6,818 nt of DNA from JAJXWB01 sp047971685 (GTDB taxonomy: Bacteria; Pseudomonadota; Alphaproteobacteria; Rhizobiales; Beijerinckiaceae), in NCBI GenBank assembly GCA_047971685.1, contig JBKDZW010000166.1, positions 1-6,818 on the forward strand. The letters run 5' to 3'. The position numbers and the translations under genes were made by a program. How positions within the stretch are numbered: position 1 is the first letter of the stretch; the number at the start of each line of letters is the position of its first letter. Under the pieces are notes generated by a model, which made no database searches, was not told the origin of the DNA, and saw nothing but the letters and a program-made list of their open reading frames with translations. Below, in pieces: positions 1-5,830 of this stretch.

Positions 1-832
1 AGCGCAGCGCAATCGCCACGGAATTGTCGGTCGCCTCGGGGAGATCGGCAAAGAGCGTGCGCATTTCGGCGCGCGTCTTGAAACGATGCTCCGGCGTCAG
101 GCGGCGGCGGTCGTCCTCGCCAAGCGTCGCGCCCTCGGAAATGCAGAGCAGCGCGTCATGCGCTTCGAAATCGGAGCGCGCGGCAAAATAGGGTTCGTTG
201 GTCGCCACCAACGGCAAGGAGGCGCGATAGGCCATGTCGCGCAGATAGGGCTCGGCGGCGCGACCCGCCTCGTCGCCGTGGCGCTGGAGTTCGATATAGA
301 GCCGGTCGCCGAACATCTCCCTGAGCCGCCCGAGCCGCCTCGCCGCCAGATCGAACGCCCCTTCGCGCAAGAGCGTGTCTAGAGGCCCCGCAGGGCCGCC
401 GGTCAAGGCGATCAGGCCCGCCGTATCCTCGGCGAGCGCAGCGACATGGGCGCGCGGGACGCCGTCGGCGCTGCTGTCGAGCCAGGCGCGCGAGACGAGC
501 CGCATCAGCGCCTGATAGCCCGCCTCGTCGCGCGCCAGCAGCACGAGGCCGCCATTGCCGCCGGGACGCTGGAGCCCCGATGTGGGCGTTGCGACATCGT
601 CGAAATCGACGCCGATCTGGACGCCGACGATCGGCTGCACGCCTTCCTTGGCGAGCTTTTCGGAAAATTCCAGCGCGCCGAACAGATTGTTGGTGTCGGT
701 GATCGCCAGCGCCGGCTGGTCGTCCGCCTTGGCGTGCTTGACGAGGGCGGCGATGGTCAGCGCCCCCTCGCGCAGCGAATAGGAGGAATGGACGTGCAGA
801 TGCACGAAGCCAACGTCGCGACAAATATCCAA
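1..832 (-). CDS. dnaE: DNA polymerase III alpha subunit, N-terminal part (cut by window edge)
   Basis: Catalytic subunit of the replicative DNA polymerase. Only the first 277 residues are present; a full protein of this family is about 1150-1200 residues. What is seen is the N-terminal PHP domain: FVHLHVHSSYSLREG (residues 9-23) carries the H-x-H motif (H11, H13), followed by ALAITDTNNLFG (41-52), YIELQRHG (179-186) and VATNEPYF (209-216). This matches replicative DnaE1 rather than the error-prone DnaE2/ImuC type, whose N-terminus differs. No ATG lies between the in-frame stop at 860-862 and the PHP motif. TTG at 830-832 is the only plausible start, and GGAGG sits 5 nt upstream of it. The first seven residues (MDICRDV) are not part of the motif I recognise. 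The gene probably shares a transcript with the small upstream ORF at 963-1061. Identity is near certain; the start is likely. Confidence 0.95.
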   Translation of the reverse strand, partial: MDICRDVGFVHLHVHSSYSLREGALTIAALVKHAKADDQPALAITDTNNLFGALEFSEKLAKEGVQPIVGVQIGVDFDDVATPTSGLQRPGGNGGLVLLARDEAGYQALMRLVSRAWLDSSADGVPRAHVAALAEDTAGLIALTGGPAGPLDTLLREGAFDLAARRLGRLREMFGDRLYIELQRHGDEAGRAAEPYLRDMAYRASLPLVATNEPYFAARSDFEAHDALLCISEGATLGEDDRRRLTPEHRFKTRAEMRTLFADLPEATDNSVAIALR

Positions 833-853
833 AACGGCCTCCGCAGCGGAGGA
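833..853 (-). promoter_or_regulatory. dnaE ribosome binding site inside a small inverted repeat
   Basis: Read on the minus strand, GGAGG (838-842) lies 5 nt before the TTG start of dnaE and decides that start. The same bases form the right arm of a perfect inverted repeat, CCTCCGC-T-GCGGAGG (838-852). The Shine-Dalgarno could therefore pair with CCTCC just upstream, leaving a GCTGC loop. With the TTG start this could hold translation down. The sequence pairing is seen; the regulatory effect is inferred. Confidence 0.55.
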
Positions 854-889
854 CGGATTTTAGGCGGAGTCGGGACACGGTTGAAGGGC

Positions 890-905
890 GATCGTCAAAA
901 CGATC
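890..905 (-). other. Short perfect stem-loop in the dnaE leader
   Basis: GATCGT (890-895) and ACGATC (900-905) pair around a 4-nt loop, between the small ORF and dnaE. No T-run follows on the minus strand, so it is not a convincing intrinsic terminator and co-transcription into dnaE stays possible. It could be a pause or processing element, or chance. Confidence 0.3.
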
Positions 906-962
906 ACAGGTCAATTGGATATCGCCCCGGGTTCGCTTTCCGCCAAAGCGCTGACTGCTGCT

Positions 963-1061
963 TCACGCCAAAGCGCCCAGCGCAGCCCCTATGGCGCTTA
1001 TGCCCGCCACAAAGAGGCCGATAGCCAAAATCTCGATCATATCGCTCATCGCCATACGCAT
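963..1061 (-). CDS. Small hydrophobic single-span membrane peptide, 32 residues
   Basis: I do not recognise a family. The ORF encodes 32 residues: a short head MRMAMSDMIE with two acidic residues, then a continuous hydrophobic stretch from about I9 to A32 rich in Gly and Ala (ILAIGLFVAGISAIGAALG at 11-29). This fits one transmembrane helix with small-residue spacing (G15, G20, G25, G29) suited to helix packing. Support for real expression comes from the upstream DNA: GGAGGTG, a 7-base match to the anti-Shine-Dalgarno sequence, precedes the first ATG with GGAGG ending 4 nt before it, and a near-consensus promoter gives a leader of about 24 nt. Met3 is an alternative start with 10-nt spacing; Met5 is less likely. 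It lies 130 nt upstream of dnaE on the same strand with no clear terminator between. An 11-base sequence spanning its stop region (966-976) recurs at 941-951. It may be a functional small membrane protein or a leader ORF for dnaE. Confidence 0.55.
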   Translation of the reverse strand: MRMAMSDMIEILAIGLFVAGISAIGAALGALA

Positions 1062-1091
1062 GACACCTCCAGACACAAACGCAGGATGGCT

Positions 1092-1120
1092 ATTATATGT
1101 TCATGTTTTGTTCTTTTCAA
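1092..1120 (-). promoter_or_regulatory. Near-consensus sigma70-type promoter for the small ORF (and perhaps dnaE)
   Basis: On the minus strand TTGAAA (1115-1120) and TATAAT (1092-1097) are separated by exactly 17 nt. This matches the housekeeping consensus at 5/6 and 6/6 positions. Transcription would begin near 1085, leaving about 24 nt before the ATG at 1061 with the Shine-Dalgarno at 1066-1070. Such a close match is uncommon in GC-rich alphaproteobacteria and suggests strong constitutive transcription. Activity is inferred from sequence. Confidence 0.7.
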
Positions 1121-1189
1121 GAAAAATACGACTATTGGCGGAGGCGCCGATGAACTAAAAGCCATGCTTTTGTTTGGATTGTGAATATT

Positions 1190-1226
1190 GGCCCCGACGC
1201 TCAAATTGGGGGGCAGCGCCGGGGCC
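1190..1226 (-). repeat. Long GC-rich stem-loop upstream of the small-ORF promoter
   Basis: Arms 1190-1201 and 1215-1226 pair over 12 positions. On the minus-strand RNA one pair is a G-U wobble and all others are Watson-Crick; the loop is 13 nt (1202-1214). No T-run follows on either strand. It lies about 70 bp upstream of the promoter -35 box, so it could shield the promoter from upstream transcription or bind a protein. No function can be assigned. Confidence 0.45.
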
Positions 1227-1504
1227 TGTCACATTGAACTTGCGTCCAATAATTGTGACTCTCGATACCTAGCCTATTGGCCAGGCGCCCACAATGCCGG
1301 CATCTGAAATTTTGCATAGCTCACACCCAGCCCACGTCGTGCGCAAGGTCGCTTTTACACGAGCCCGAGATACATGAGTCCGAAACCACGGCTCATGAGA
1401 TATTAACCGGCCAAAGCTATGTTGAATTTAAGAAAATTTCGTCATTCCAAACTCTGTACATGAAACCTCCCCCCATCTTGGGCCAGCAAGACGGAACCAC
1501 ATAA

Positions 1505-1906
1505 ATGGAAGAAAGCCGCAAATCAGAGCGCGTACGCAGCTTGTACAGGGCGCAGATAATGTTTGGCTCCATTGCTGCTGTCGAATGCCTGGTGAAAAAC
1601 TTCTCGTCGACCGGCGTTCGGCTGGAAATCGCCGATGGCACGCCCTTGCCGAAAGAGTTCAAGCTGAACATTCCGCATAAGGGCCGCATTTACGACGCGC
1701 GCATCGTCTGGCGTGCGGAGGGAATTGTCGGCGCGGAATTTATCGACCCGCACACTGAACCGGCCGGCAGTGAAGGCGACGCCCGCTCCACGGCCGATGA
1801 GCCCGAGGGCGACCGCATCGACAGGCTGCTCCAGGAAAATGCACGGCTGCGGCAGCAGATTCATTTGCTCAAGCTGCGCGTGGCGGAACTTTCGGGCGAG
1901 GCCTGA
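1505..1906 (+). CDS. PilZ-domain protein with C-terminal coiled coil (likely c-di-GMP binding)
   Basis: A 133-residue protein. Residues 1-81 resemble a PilZ domain: R5-K-S-E-R9 fits the R-x-x-x-R loop and NFSSTG (32-37) fits the (D/N)-x-S-x-x-G motif, the two elements that hold cyclic di-GMP in this family. Beta-strand-like segments follow (EFKLNIP 51-57, ARIVWR 65-70, VGAEF 75-79). Residues 82-103 are a polar, probably disordered linker. Residues 104-130 form a likely coiled coil with hydrophobic positions at I105, L108/L109, L115, I119, L122, V126 and L129, suggesting dimerisation. No signal peptide or membrane segment is visible, so it should be cytoplasmic. The ATG directly follows an in-frame TAA at 1502-1504, so it is the furthest possible start; the Shine-Dalgarno is weak (GGAA about 9 nt upstream). 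It converges on lolD and is divergent from the small ORF, so it is probably monocistronic. The cellular target is unknown. Confidence 0.85.
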   Translation: MEESRKSERVRSLYRAQIMFGSIAAVECLVKNFSSTGVRLEIADGTPLPKEFKLNIPHKGRIYDARIVWRAEGIVGAEFIDPHTEPAGSEGDARSTADEPEGDRIDRLLQENARLRQQIHLLKLRVAELSGEA

Positions 1907-1925
1907 GATTTCCCGCAAGCAGCAT

Positions 1926-1954
1926 GCGTCCTGCTCGCGCAGGATGCTCCGTTT
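1926..1954 (+). terminator. Terminator-like hairpin after pilZ
   Basis: Nineteen bases after the pilZ stop, GCGTCCTGC (1926-1934) pairs with GCAGGATGC (1939-1947) over 9 positions, one of them G-U, around a TCGC loop. A short TTT at 1952-1954 follows after four bases. The T-run is poor, so termination may be partial. Confidence 0.45.
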
Positions 1955-1963
1955 ACCCTTGGA

Positions 1964-1998
1964 GCGCGTCACATTTTCACGAAAATCGTGCGACGCGC
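1964..1998. repeat. REP-like imperfect inverted repeat
   Basis: Outer arms GCGCGTC (1964-1970) and GACGCGC (1992-1998) enclose inner arms ATTTT (1973-1977) and AAAAT (1982-1986), with an asymmetric internal loop. It lies between two converging genes directly beside the tandem hairpin units at 2006-2112, a typical place for REP/BIME-type dispersed elements. Whether it is dispersed in the genome cannot be seen from one window. Confidence 0.4.
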
Positions 1999-2005
1999 GC
2001 TATTG

Positions 2006-2112
2006 CTTTCACCGCATATCCCCACCGCAAAAGTCTCCAACTTTTGCGGGATATGCTGGTTCTTTCACCGCATATCCTTATCGCAAAAGTCTGCAACTTT
2101 TGCGGGATATGC
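2006..2112. repeat. Two tandem REP-like hairpin units (56-bp offset) at the lolD 3' end
   Basis: Two copies of a 51-nt unit begin at 2006 and 2062, each starting CTTTCACC followed by a 43-nt hairpin (2014-2056 and 2070-2112). In each hairpin GCATATCC plus CGCAAAAGT pairs perfectly with ACTTTTGCGGGATATGC, a 17-bp stem interrupted on one side by a 4-nt bulge, with a 5-nt loop. The hairpins differ at only four bases: three in the bulge (CCAC versus TTAT) and one in the loop (CTCCA versus CTGCA). The second unit ends on the base before the lolD stop codon (TCA at 2113-2115 on the plus strand), so it forms the immediate 3' end of the lolD message and may protect or end it. Confidence 0.8.
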
Positions 2113-2793
2113 TCAATCCAGCTCCACGATCAGGCCGTCGCGCAATGTGATGCGGCGGTCCATGCGCGCTGCAAGCTCGAAATTATGCGTGGCGATGATT
2201 GCGGCAAGCCCGGTCGCGCGCACCAGCGTCATCAGGGTCTCGAACACATGATCGGCCGTGCGCGGGTCGAGATTGCCGGTCGGTTCGTCGGCAAGCAGAA
2301 TGAGCGGCGCATTGGCGACGGCGCGCGCAATGGCGACGCGCTGCTGCTCGCCGCCCGACAATTCGGCCGGACGGTGCGCGCCGCGCGGGCCAAGCCCGAG
2401 ATAGGCGAGCAATTCGTCGGCCCTGTGGCCCGCCTCCTTCTTGTCGAGGCCGCGGATCATCTGCGGCAGCATGATGTTTTCACGCGCCGAAAACTCCGGC
2501 AGAAGATGATGGAACTGATAGACGAAGCCGATGGACGACCGGCGCAGCGCGGTGCGCCCGTCGTCCGACATGGCGACCGTCGAGGCGCCTTCTATGAGCA
2601 CGTCGCCGGCGTCGGGGCGCTCCAGCAAGCCTGCCACATGCAGCAGCGTCGACTTGCCGGCGCCCGAAGGCGCGGTCAGGGCGGCGGCCTCTCCCGCGCG
2701 CAGCGTAAAATCGGCGCCGCGCAGAATTTCGAGCGTCGCTGCGCCCTGCATATAGCGGCGCTGCACGCCTGCCAATCGAAGCGCGTCGGTCAT
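2113..2793 (-). CDS. lolD: Lipoprotein-releasing ABC transporter ATP-binding subunit LolD
   Basis: Cytoplasmic ATPase of the Lol system. It powers extraction of outer-membrane-destined lipoproteins from the inner membrane to the periplasmic chaperone LolA, working with the permease encoded upstream. The 226-residue length is normal for the family. All ABC motifs are present: Walker A APSGAGKST (41-49), Q-loop glutamine Q93 in VYQFHHLLPEF, signature LSGGEQQRV (145-153), Walker B LILLADEPTGNLD (164-176) with catalytic E170, and switch histidine H203. The first Walker A glycine is alanine (A41); I recall this variant from alphaproteobacterial LolD proteins, so it need not impair function. The ATG at 2793 fits the expected N-terminus, but no clear Shine-Dalgarno precedes it; a stem-loop occupies that place. 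It lies 73 nt after lolC/E on the same strand, presumably in one operon with proS and lolC/E. MacB-type ATPases are similar, but the neighbouring short permease favours LolD. Confidence 0.93.
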   Translation of the reverse strand: MTDALRLAGVQRRYMQGAATLEILRGADFTLRAGEAAALTAPSGAGKSTLLHVAGLLERPDAGDVLIEGASTVAMSDDGRTALRRSSIGFVYQFHHLLPEFSARENIMLPQMIRGLDKKEAGHRADELLAYLGLGPRGAHRPAELSGGEQQRVAIARAVANAPLILLADEPTGNLDPRTADHVFETLMTLVRATGLAAIIATHNFELAARMDRRITLRDGLIVELD

Positions 2794-2796
2794 GCG

Positions 2797-2817
2797 CTTG
2801 CGCTCGCAGCGCGCAAG
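2797..2817 (-). promoter_or_regulatory. Stem-loop immediately before the lolD start codon
   Basis: On the minus strand CTTGCGC (2811-2817) and GCGCAAG (2797-2803) pair around a 7-nt loop, ending 3 nt before the lolD ATG. It occupies the position where a ribosome binding site would be, and no purine-rich Shine-Dalgarno is visible there. It could limit lolD translation relative to lolC/E, or lolD may start by another route. Confidence 0.35.
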
Positions 2818-2866
2818 GCTGCGCCTGTCCGCCCGCGCGGCGCCTGAAAGGTCTTGCCGGCCACGT

Positions 2867-4180
2867 TCATTCGTACCTCAACGCTTCGACGGGATCGAGG
2901 CTGGCCGCGCGCCAGGCCGGATAGAGGCTCGCCATTATCGACAGAACCAGGGTCATGACGACCACCGCGACAACCTCGCGGGGATCGACGACCGATGGCA
3001 GATGCGAGAGAAAATAGATTTCAGCCGGAAAGAGATCGGCGTGCAGCAAGCGGTTCAGCATGGTGCGGATCGCCTCGAGATTATGGGCAAGGACAAGTCC
3101 CAGAATCGCGCCTGCGATCACGCCGGCGACGCCGATCGAGGCGCCCGTGATGAGGAACACGCGCATGACCGAAAATCTGGTCGCGCCCATGGTCCGCAGG
3201 ATCGCGATGTCATGGGACTTGTCGCGCACCAGCATGATGAGGCCGGAAATGATGTTGAGGGCCGCCACCAGCACGATCAGCGTGAGGATGATGAACATGA
3301 CATTGCGCTCCACCTTGAGCGCATTGAAAAACGTCTCGTTGGCCTGCCGCCAGTCGGTCAGGATGACCGCGCGGCCCGCAGCCTGTTCGATCTTCTTGCG
3401 CATTTCGTCGATCTTCTCGGGATTGTCGAGAAAGACCTCGATGACCGAGACATCGCCGTCGCGATTGAAATAGGCCTGCGCCTCGCTCAGCGGCATGTAG
3501 ACGAAAACGCCGTCGAACTCGGCCATGCCCATCGAGAAGATCGCGCGCACGGGATAGGCTTTGATGCGCGGCGCGACGCCGAACGGCGTGGTCGCGCCGC
3601 GCGCGGTCAGAATGCTGATCGTATCGCCGACGCGCACGGACAATTTGTCGGCCATGCGCCGGCCTATGACCACGCTGGCCGGATGATCCTCGTCGACCTT
3701 GTCGAAACCGAAGATTTCGCCGGTTTTGATATTGCCGGCGACGCCCGGCAGCTTCTCGAGATCGGCCTCGCGCACGCCGCGCACCAGCGCGCCGCTCTGG
3801 CCGAACGGCGAGGAAACGCCGGCCGCGCCCTCGATCATCGGCAGCGCCATGGCGACGCCCTTGACCTTGCGGATGCGCTCGGTCATCGCGTCGTAATCCT
3901 TCATCGGCGCGTCTGCGGACTGAACGAAGATATGGCCGTTCACGCCAACGATCTTGTCGAGCAATTCCTTGTGAAACCCGTTCATCACGCTCATGACGAC
4001 GATCAGGGTCGCAACGCCAAGCATGATGCCGAGAAAGGAAAAACCGGCGATGACCGAAACAAAGCCGCGTGCGCGCCGCGCCCGCAGGTAACGCAACGCC
4101 AGGGTCCATTCAAAGCGCGCAAACGGCTTTGTGCGCGCGGGCGCTGCGGCTGCGGACCTTGCCAGGACTGCGTCGGTCAT
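2867..4180 (-). CDS. lolC: Lipoprotein-releasing ABC transporter permease, LolC/LolE family
   Basis: Inner-membrane permease of the Lol lipoprotein-release complex. The protein is 437 residues from the ATG at 4180. Membrane helix 1 spans about residues 39-66 and is followed by a large periplasmic domain (about 67-290). Helices near 293-318, 338-365 and 401-422 form the FtsX-like C-terminal part, ending YPAWRAASLDPVEALRYE (420-437), typical of the family. An in-frame ATG at 4309 would add 43 residues, but these overlap the proS coding sequence and do not look like LolC. The 4180 ATG gives MTDAVLARS and leads into the conserved FEWTLALRYLRARR (23-36), with AAGGA about 10 nt upstream. The start is 19 nt after the proS stop, so the two are surely co-transcribed; lolD follows. 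Only one LolC/E gene is seen, as I recall is usual in alphaproteobacteria, so a permease homodimer (LolF-like) is inferred. LolC versus LolE naming is not decidable here. Confidence 0.92.
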   Translation of the reverse strand: MTDAVLARSAAAAPARTKPFARFEWTLALRYLRARRARGFVSVIAGFSFLGIMLGVATLIVVMSVMNGFHKELLDKIVGVNGHIFVQSADAPMKDYDAMTERIRKVKGVAMALPMIEGAAGVSSPFGQSGALVRGVREADLEKLPGVAGNIKTGEIFGFDKVDEDHPASVVIGRRMADKLSVRVGDTISILTARGATTPFGVAPRIKAYPVRAIFSMGMAEFDGVFVYMPLSEAQAYFNRDGDVSVIEVFLDNPEKIDEMRKKIEQAAGRAVILTDWRQANETFFNALKVERNVMFIILTLIVLVAALNIISGLIMLVRDKSHDIAILRTMGATRFSVMRVFLITGASIGVAGVIAGAILGLVLAHNLEAIRTMLNRLLHADLFPAEIYFLSHLPSVVDPREVVAVVVMTLVLSIMASLYPAWRAASLDPVEALRYE

Positions 4181-4199
4181 TCCGCAAAATTCCTTCGCT

Positions 4200-5522
4200 T
4201 CATCCTGCGATCCGTTGCAGCGCGTCGTCGGCCGACAGCATGGCGCGCTCGCCGGTCCGGCGATTCTTGACCTCCACCTTGCCCTCCGCCAGGCCTTTGG
4301 GACCGACAATGACCTGCCACGGCAGGCCGATCAGATCGAGTGTCGCAAATTTCGCGCCGGGGCGCTCGTCACGATCGTCATAGAGCGTGTCGAGACCGGC
4401 GCGCTCCAGCCTGGCGTAGAGATCGGCGCAGGCAGCGTCTGTGGCCGCATCGCCGACCTTGAGATTGGCGAGGCCGACCGCAAAGGGCGCAACCGAATCC
4501 GGCCAGATGACGCCGGCCTCATCGTGGCTTGCCTCGATGATGGCGGCGACCAGCCGCGACGGGCCGATGCCGTAGGAACCCATGTGCACAGGCGTCTCCT
4601 TGCCGTCGGGCCCGTTGACCGTCGCCCGCATCGGCTCGGAATATTTCGTCCCGAAGTAGAAAATATGGCCGACCTCGATCCCGCGCGCAGAAACCTGGGC
4701 GTCCTGCGGCAGCGTGTGGAATTTGGCCGCGTCGTGCATTTCCTCGGTCGCTGCGTAGCGGCTGGTCCACTTATCGAATACGCCTTGCATGATTTTGGCG
4801 TCGTCGAAGTCGACAGAAGCGTCGGGCGCCTCGAATTCGAGAAAATCCTTGTGGCAGAAAACCTGGCTTTCGCCGGTCGAGGCCAGCACGATGAATTCGT
4901 GGGAGAGGTCGCCGCCGATCGGTCCGGTGTCGGCGCGCATCGGAATGGCCTTGAGGCCAAGGCGCGCAAACGTGCGCAGATAGGCCGTAAACATCCTGTT
5001 ATAGGAATGGCGCGCGCGCGCCTCGTCGAGATCGAAGGAATATGCGTCCTTCATCAGAAATTCGCGGCCGCGCATCACGCCGAAGCGCGGGCGCACCTCG
5101 TCGCGGAACTTCCACTGGATATGATAGAGATTGAGCGGCAGATCCTTGTAGGACTTCACATAGGCGCGAAAAATCCCGGTGATCATTTCCTCATTGGTCG
5201 GCCCAAACAGCATTTCGCGCTCGTGCCGGTCCTTTATGCGCAACATTTCCTTGCCATAGGCGTCGTAGCGGCCGGATTCGCGCCAGAGGTCGGCGGATTG
5301 AACCGTCGGCATCAGCAATTCGACGGCGCCGGAGCGGTCCTGCTCCTCGCGCACGATGGCGTTGATCTTGTTCAGCACACGCAGGCCCAGCGGCAGCCAG
5401 GCGTAAATGCCGGCCGATTCCTGCCGGATCATGCCGGCCCGCAGCATCAGCCGATGCGAGACGATCTCCGCCTCCTTGGGCGTTTCACGGAGAATGGGCA
5501 GAAAATAACGGGATAGGCGCAT
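4200..5522 (-). CDS. proS: Prolyl-tRNA synthetase, short alphaproteobacterial form
   Basis: Class II aminoacyl-tRNA synthetase that attaches proline to tRNA-Pro in the cytoplasm. The protein has 440 residues. Class II motif 2 is the run from FRDEVRPRFGVM (139-150) to FLMKDAYSF (155-163). GPTNEEM (107-113) is the conserved ProRS segment, GDLSHEF (204-210) follows, and motif 3 is GSYGIGPSRL (315-324). The C-terminal anticodon-binding domain runs from about 340 to 440. Motifs 2 and 3 are only about 150 residues apart, so the roughly 180-residue INS editing domain of the 570-residue E. coli enzyme is absent. This short form is typical of alphaproteobacteria; clearing of Ala-tRNA-Pro would need a free-standing ProXp/YbaK-type protein elsewhere. 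The ATG at 5522 matches the family N-terminus MRLSRYFLPIL; the Shine-Dalgarno is weak (GAGA about 8-12 nt upstream). It is the first gene of the block followed by lolC/E and lolD. Confidence 0.97.
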   Translation of the reverse strand: MRLSRYFLPILRETPKEAEIVSHRLMLRAGMIRQESAGIYAWLPLGLRVLNKINAIVREEQDRSGAVELLMPTVQSADLWRESGRYDAYGKEMLRIKDRHEREMLFGPTNEEMITGIFRAYVKSYKDLPLNLYHIQWKFRDEVRPRFGVMRGREFLMKDAYSFDLDEARARHSYNRMFTAYLRTFARLGLKAIPMRADTGPIGGDLSHEFIVLASTGESQVFCHKDFLEFEAPDASVDFDDAKIMQGVFDKWTSRYAATEEMHDAAKFHTLPQDAQVSARGIEVGHIFYFGTKYSEPMRATVNGPDGKETPVHMGSYGIGPSRLVAAIIEASHDEAGVIWPDSVAPFAVGLANLKVGDAATDAACADLYARLERAGLDTLYDDRDERPGAKFATLDLIGLPWQVIVGPKGLAEGKVEVKNRRTGERAMLSADDALQRIAG

Positions 5523-5623
5523 CGGACGTGTCTCGAATCTCGCAGCGGCGCGGTTTGCGTCAGTTCAAACGCAAGGCCCGTCAAAACACAAGGGAAGCCA
5601 GCGATATAAGAGACAGCCCGCGT

Positions 5624-5642
5624 GGCCGGCGCTTGTCCGGCC
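5624..5642 (-). promoter_or_regulatory. GC-rich hairpin in the proS leader
   Basis: GGCCGG (5624-5629) and CCGGCC (5637-5642) pair around a 7-nt loop, about 100 nt upstream of the proS start. If transcription begins in the AT-rich island near 5660, this hairpin lies in the 5' leader. No T-run follows on the minus strand and no T-box-like features are visible, so a regulatory role is only a possibility. Confidence 0.25.
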
Positions 5643-5661
5643 CGGGCAGAAATCCTGAAGG

Positions 5662-5698
5662 CAATTATATTATAATATATAACTATATCATAAATGAA
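5662..5698 (-). promoter_or_regulatory. AT-rich island with TATAAT motifs, possible proS promoter
   Basis: This stretch is almost pure A/T within GC-rich surroundings. On the minus strand it contains two overlapping TATAAT boxes (5664-5669 and 5669-5674), and on the plus strand another at 5671-5676. The only -35 candidate for the minus strand is a poor TTCATT (5693-5698) at 18-nt spacing. It would give a leader of about 135 nt for proS. It may instead be an easily melted or curved DNA element tied to the adjacent array. Confidence 0.35.
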
Positions 5699-5730
5699 CT
5701 ATTAATCATCCGTTTGCGTCTCGCTTGGGT

Positions 5731-5830
5731 CGCAAATGGCCACTTATGGCCAAAATTGGCCGTCTGGAGCCGCAAATCGCCGCTTGAGGCCGCAAATGGC
5801 GGCTTTGGGCCGCAAATGGTCGCCCTGGTC
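5731..5830. repeat. Tandem array, five degenerate 20-bp units with a 10-bp sub-period
   Basis: Five consecutive 20-bp units start at 5731, 5751, 5771, 5791 and 5811, consensus about CGCAAATGGC CGCTTGGGGC. Most decamers within it end in GGC (TGGC at 5737, 5747, 5757, 5797), giving a 10-bp sub-period close to one helical turn. AAA tracts recur once per 20 bp in most units. The first half of the unit is best kept in units 1, 3, 4 and 5. The preceding decamer (5721-5730) fits the second half, and the array decays at 5831. A period of 20 is not a multiple of three, so it is not a protein repeat. It is a candidate protein-binding or bent-DNA array. Confidence 0.7.

Larger units (their letters stand above)
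1062..1504. other. Intergenic region between the small ORF and pilZ
   Basis: This 443-base stretch holds the divergent control regions of the small ORF (minus) and the PilZ gene (plus). It is lower in GC than the flanking genes. It contains the promoter at 1092-1120, the stem-loop at 1190-1226 and a short inverted repeat CATGAG/CTCATG (1373-1378 and 1392-1397). No convincing promoter for pilZ is visible; TTGAAT near 1424 lacks a good -10 partner. I see no credible gene in it. Confidence 0.6.

Noticed and set aside
156..914. Minus-strand ATG-started frame overlapping dnaE
   Set aside because: It lies in a different frame from the conserved PHP-domain sequence; its Arg/Ala-rich product is a shadow of dnaE.
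1417..1461. 14-codon minus-strand ORF (MYRVWNDEIFLNST) with a G-rich Shine-Dalgarno-like stretch
   Set aside because: There is no promoter, and no downstream gene on that strand that it could control within about 350 bp; likely chance.
2792..4270. Long plus-strand open frame of 492 codons opposite lolC/E
   Set aside because: It is the antisense of a clear LolC/E gene; such shadows are common in GC-rich coding DNA, and the product is rich in His/Asp/Arg with no recognisable domain.
4181..4309. Upstream ATG that would extend lolC/E by 43 residues
   Set aside because: The extension overlaps the proS 3' end and is unlike LolC N-termini; the ATG at 4180 is better placed.
4131..5516. Plus-strand open frame of 461 codons opposite proS
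   Set aside because: It is antisense to an unmistakable prolyl-tRNA synthetase and has no domain of its own.
5731..5830. CRISPR array
   Set aside because: The units are contiguous and degenerate with no unique spacers, and no cas gene is present.
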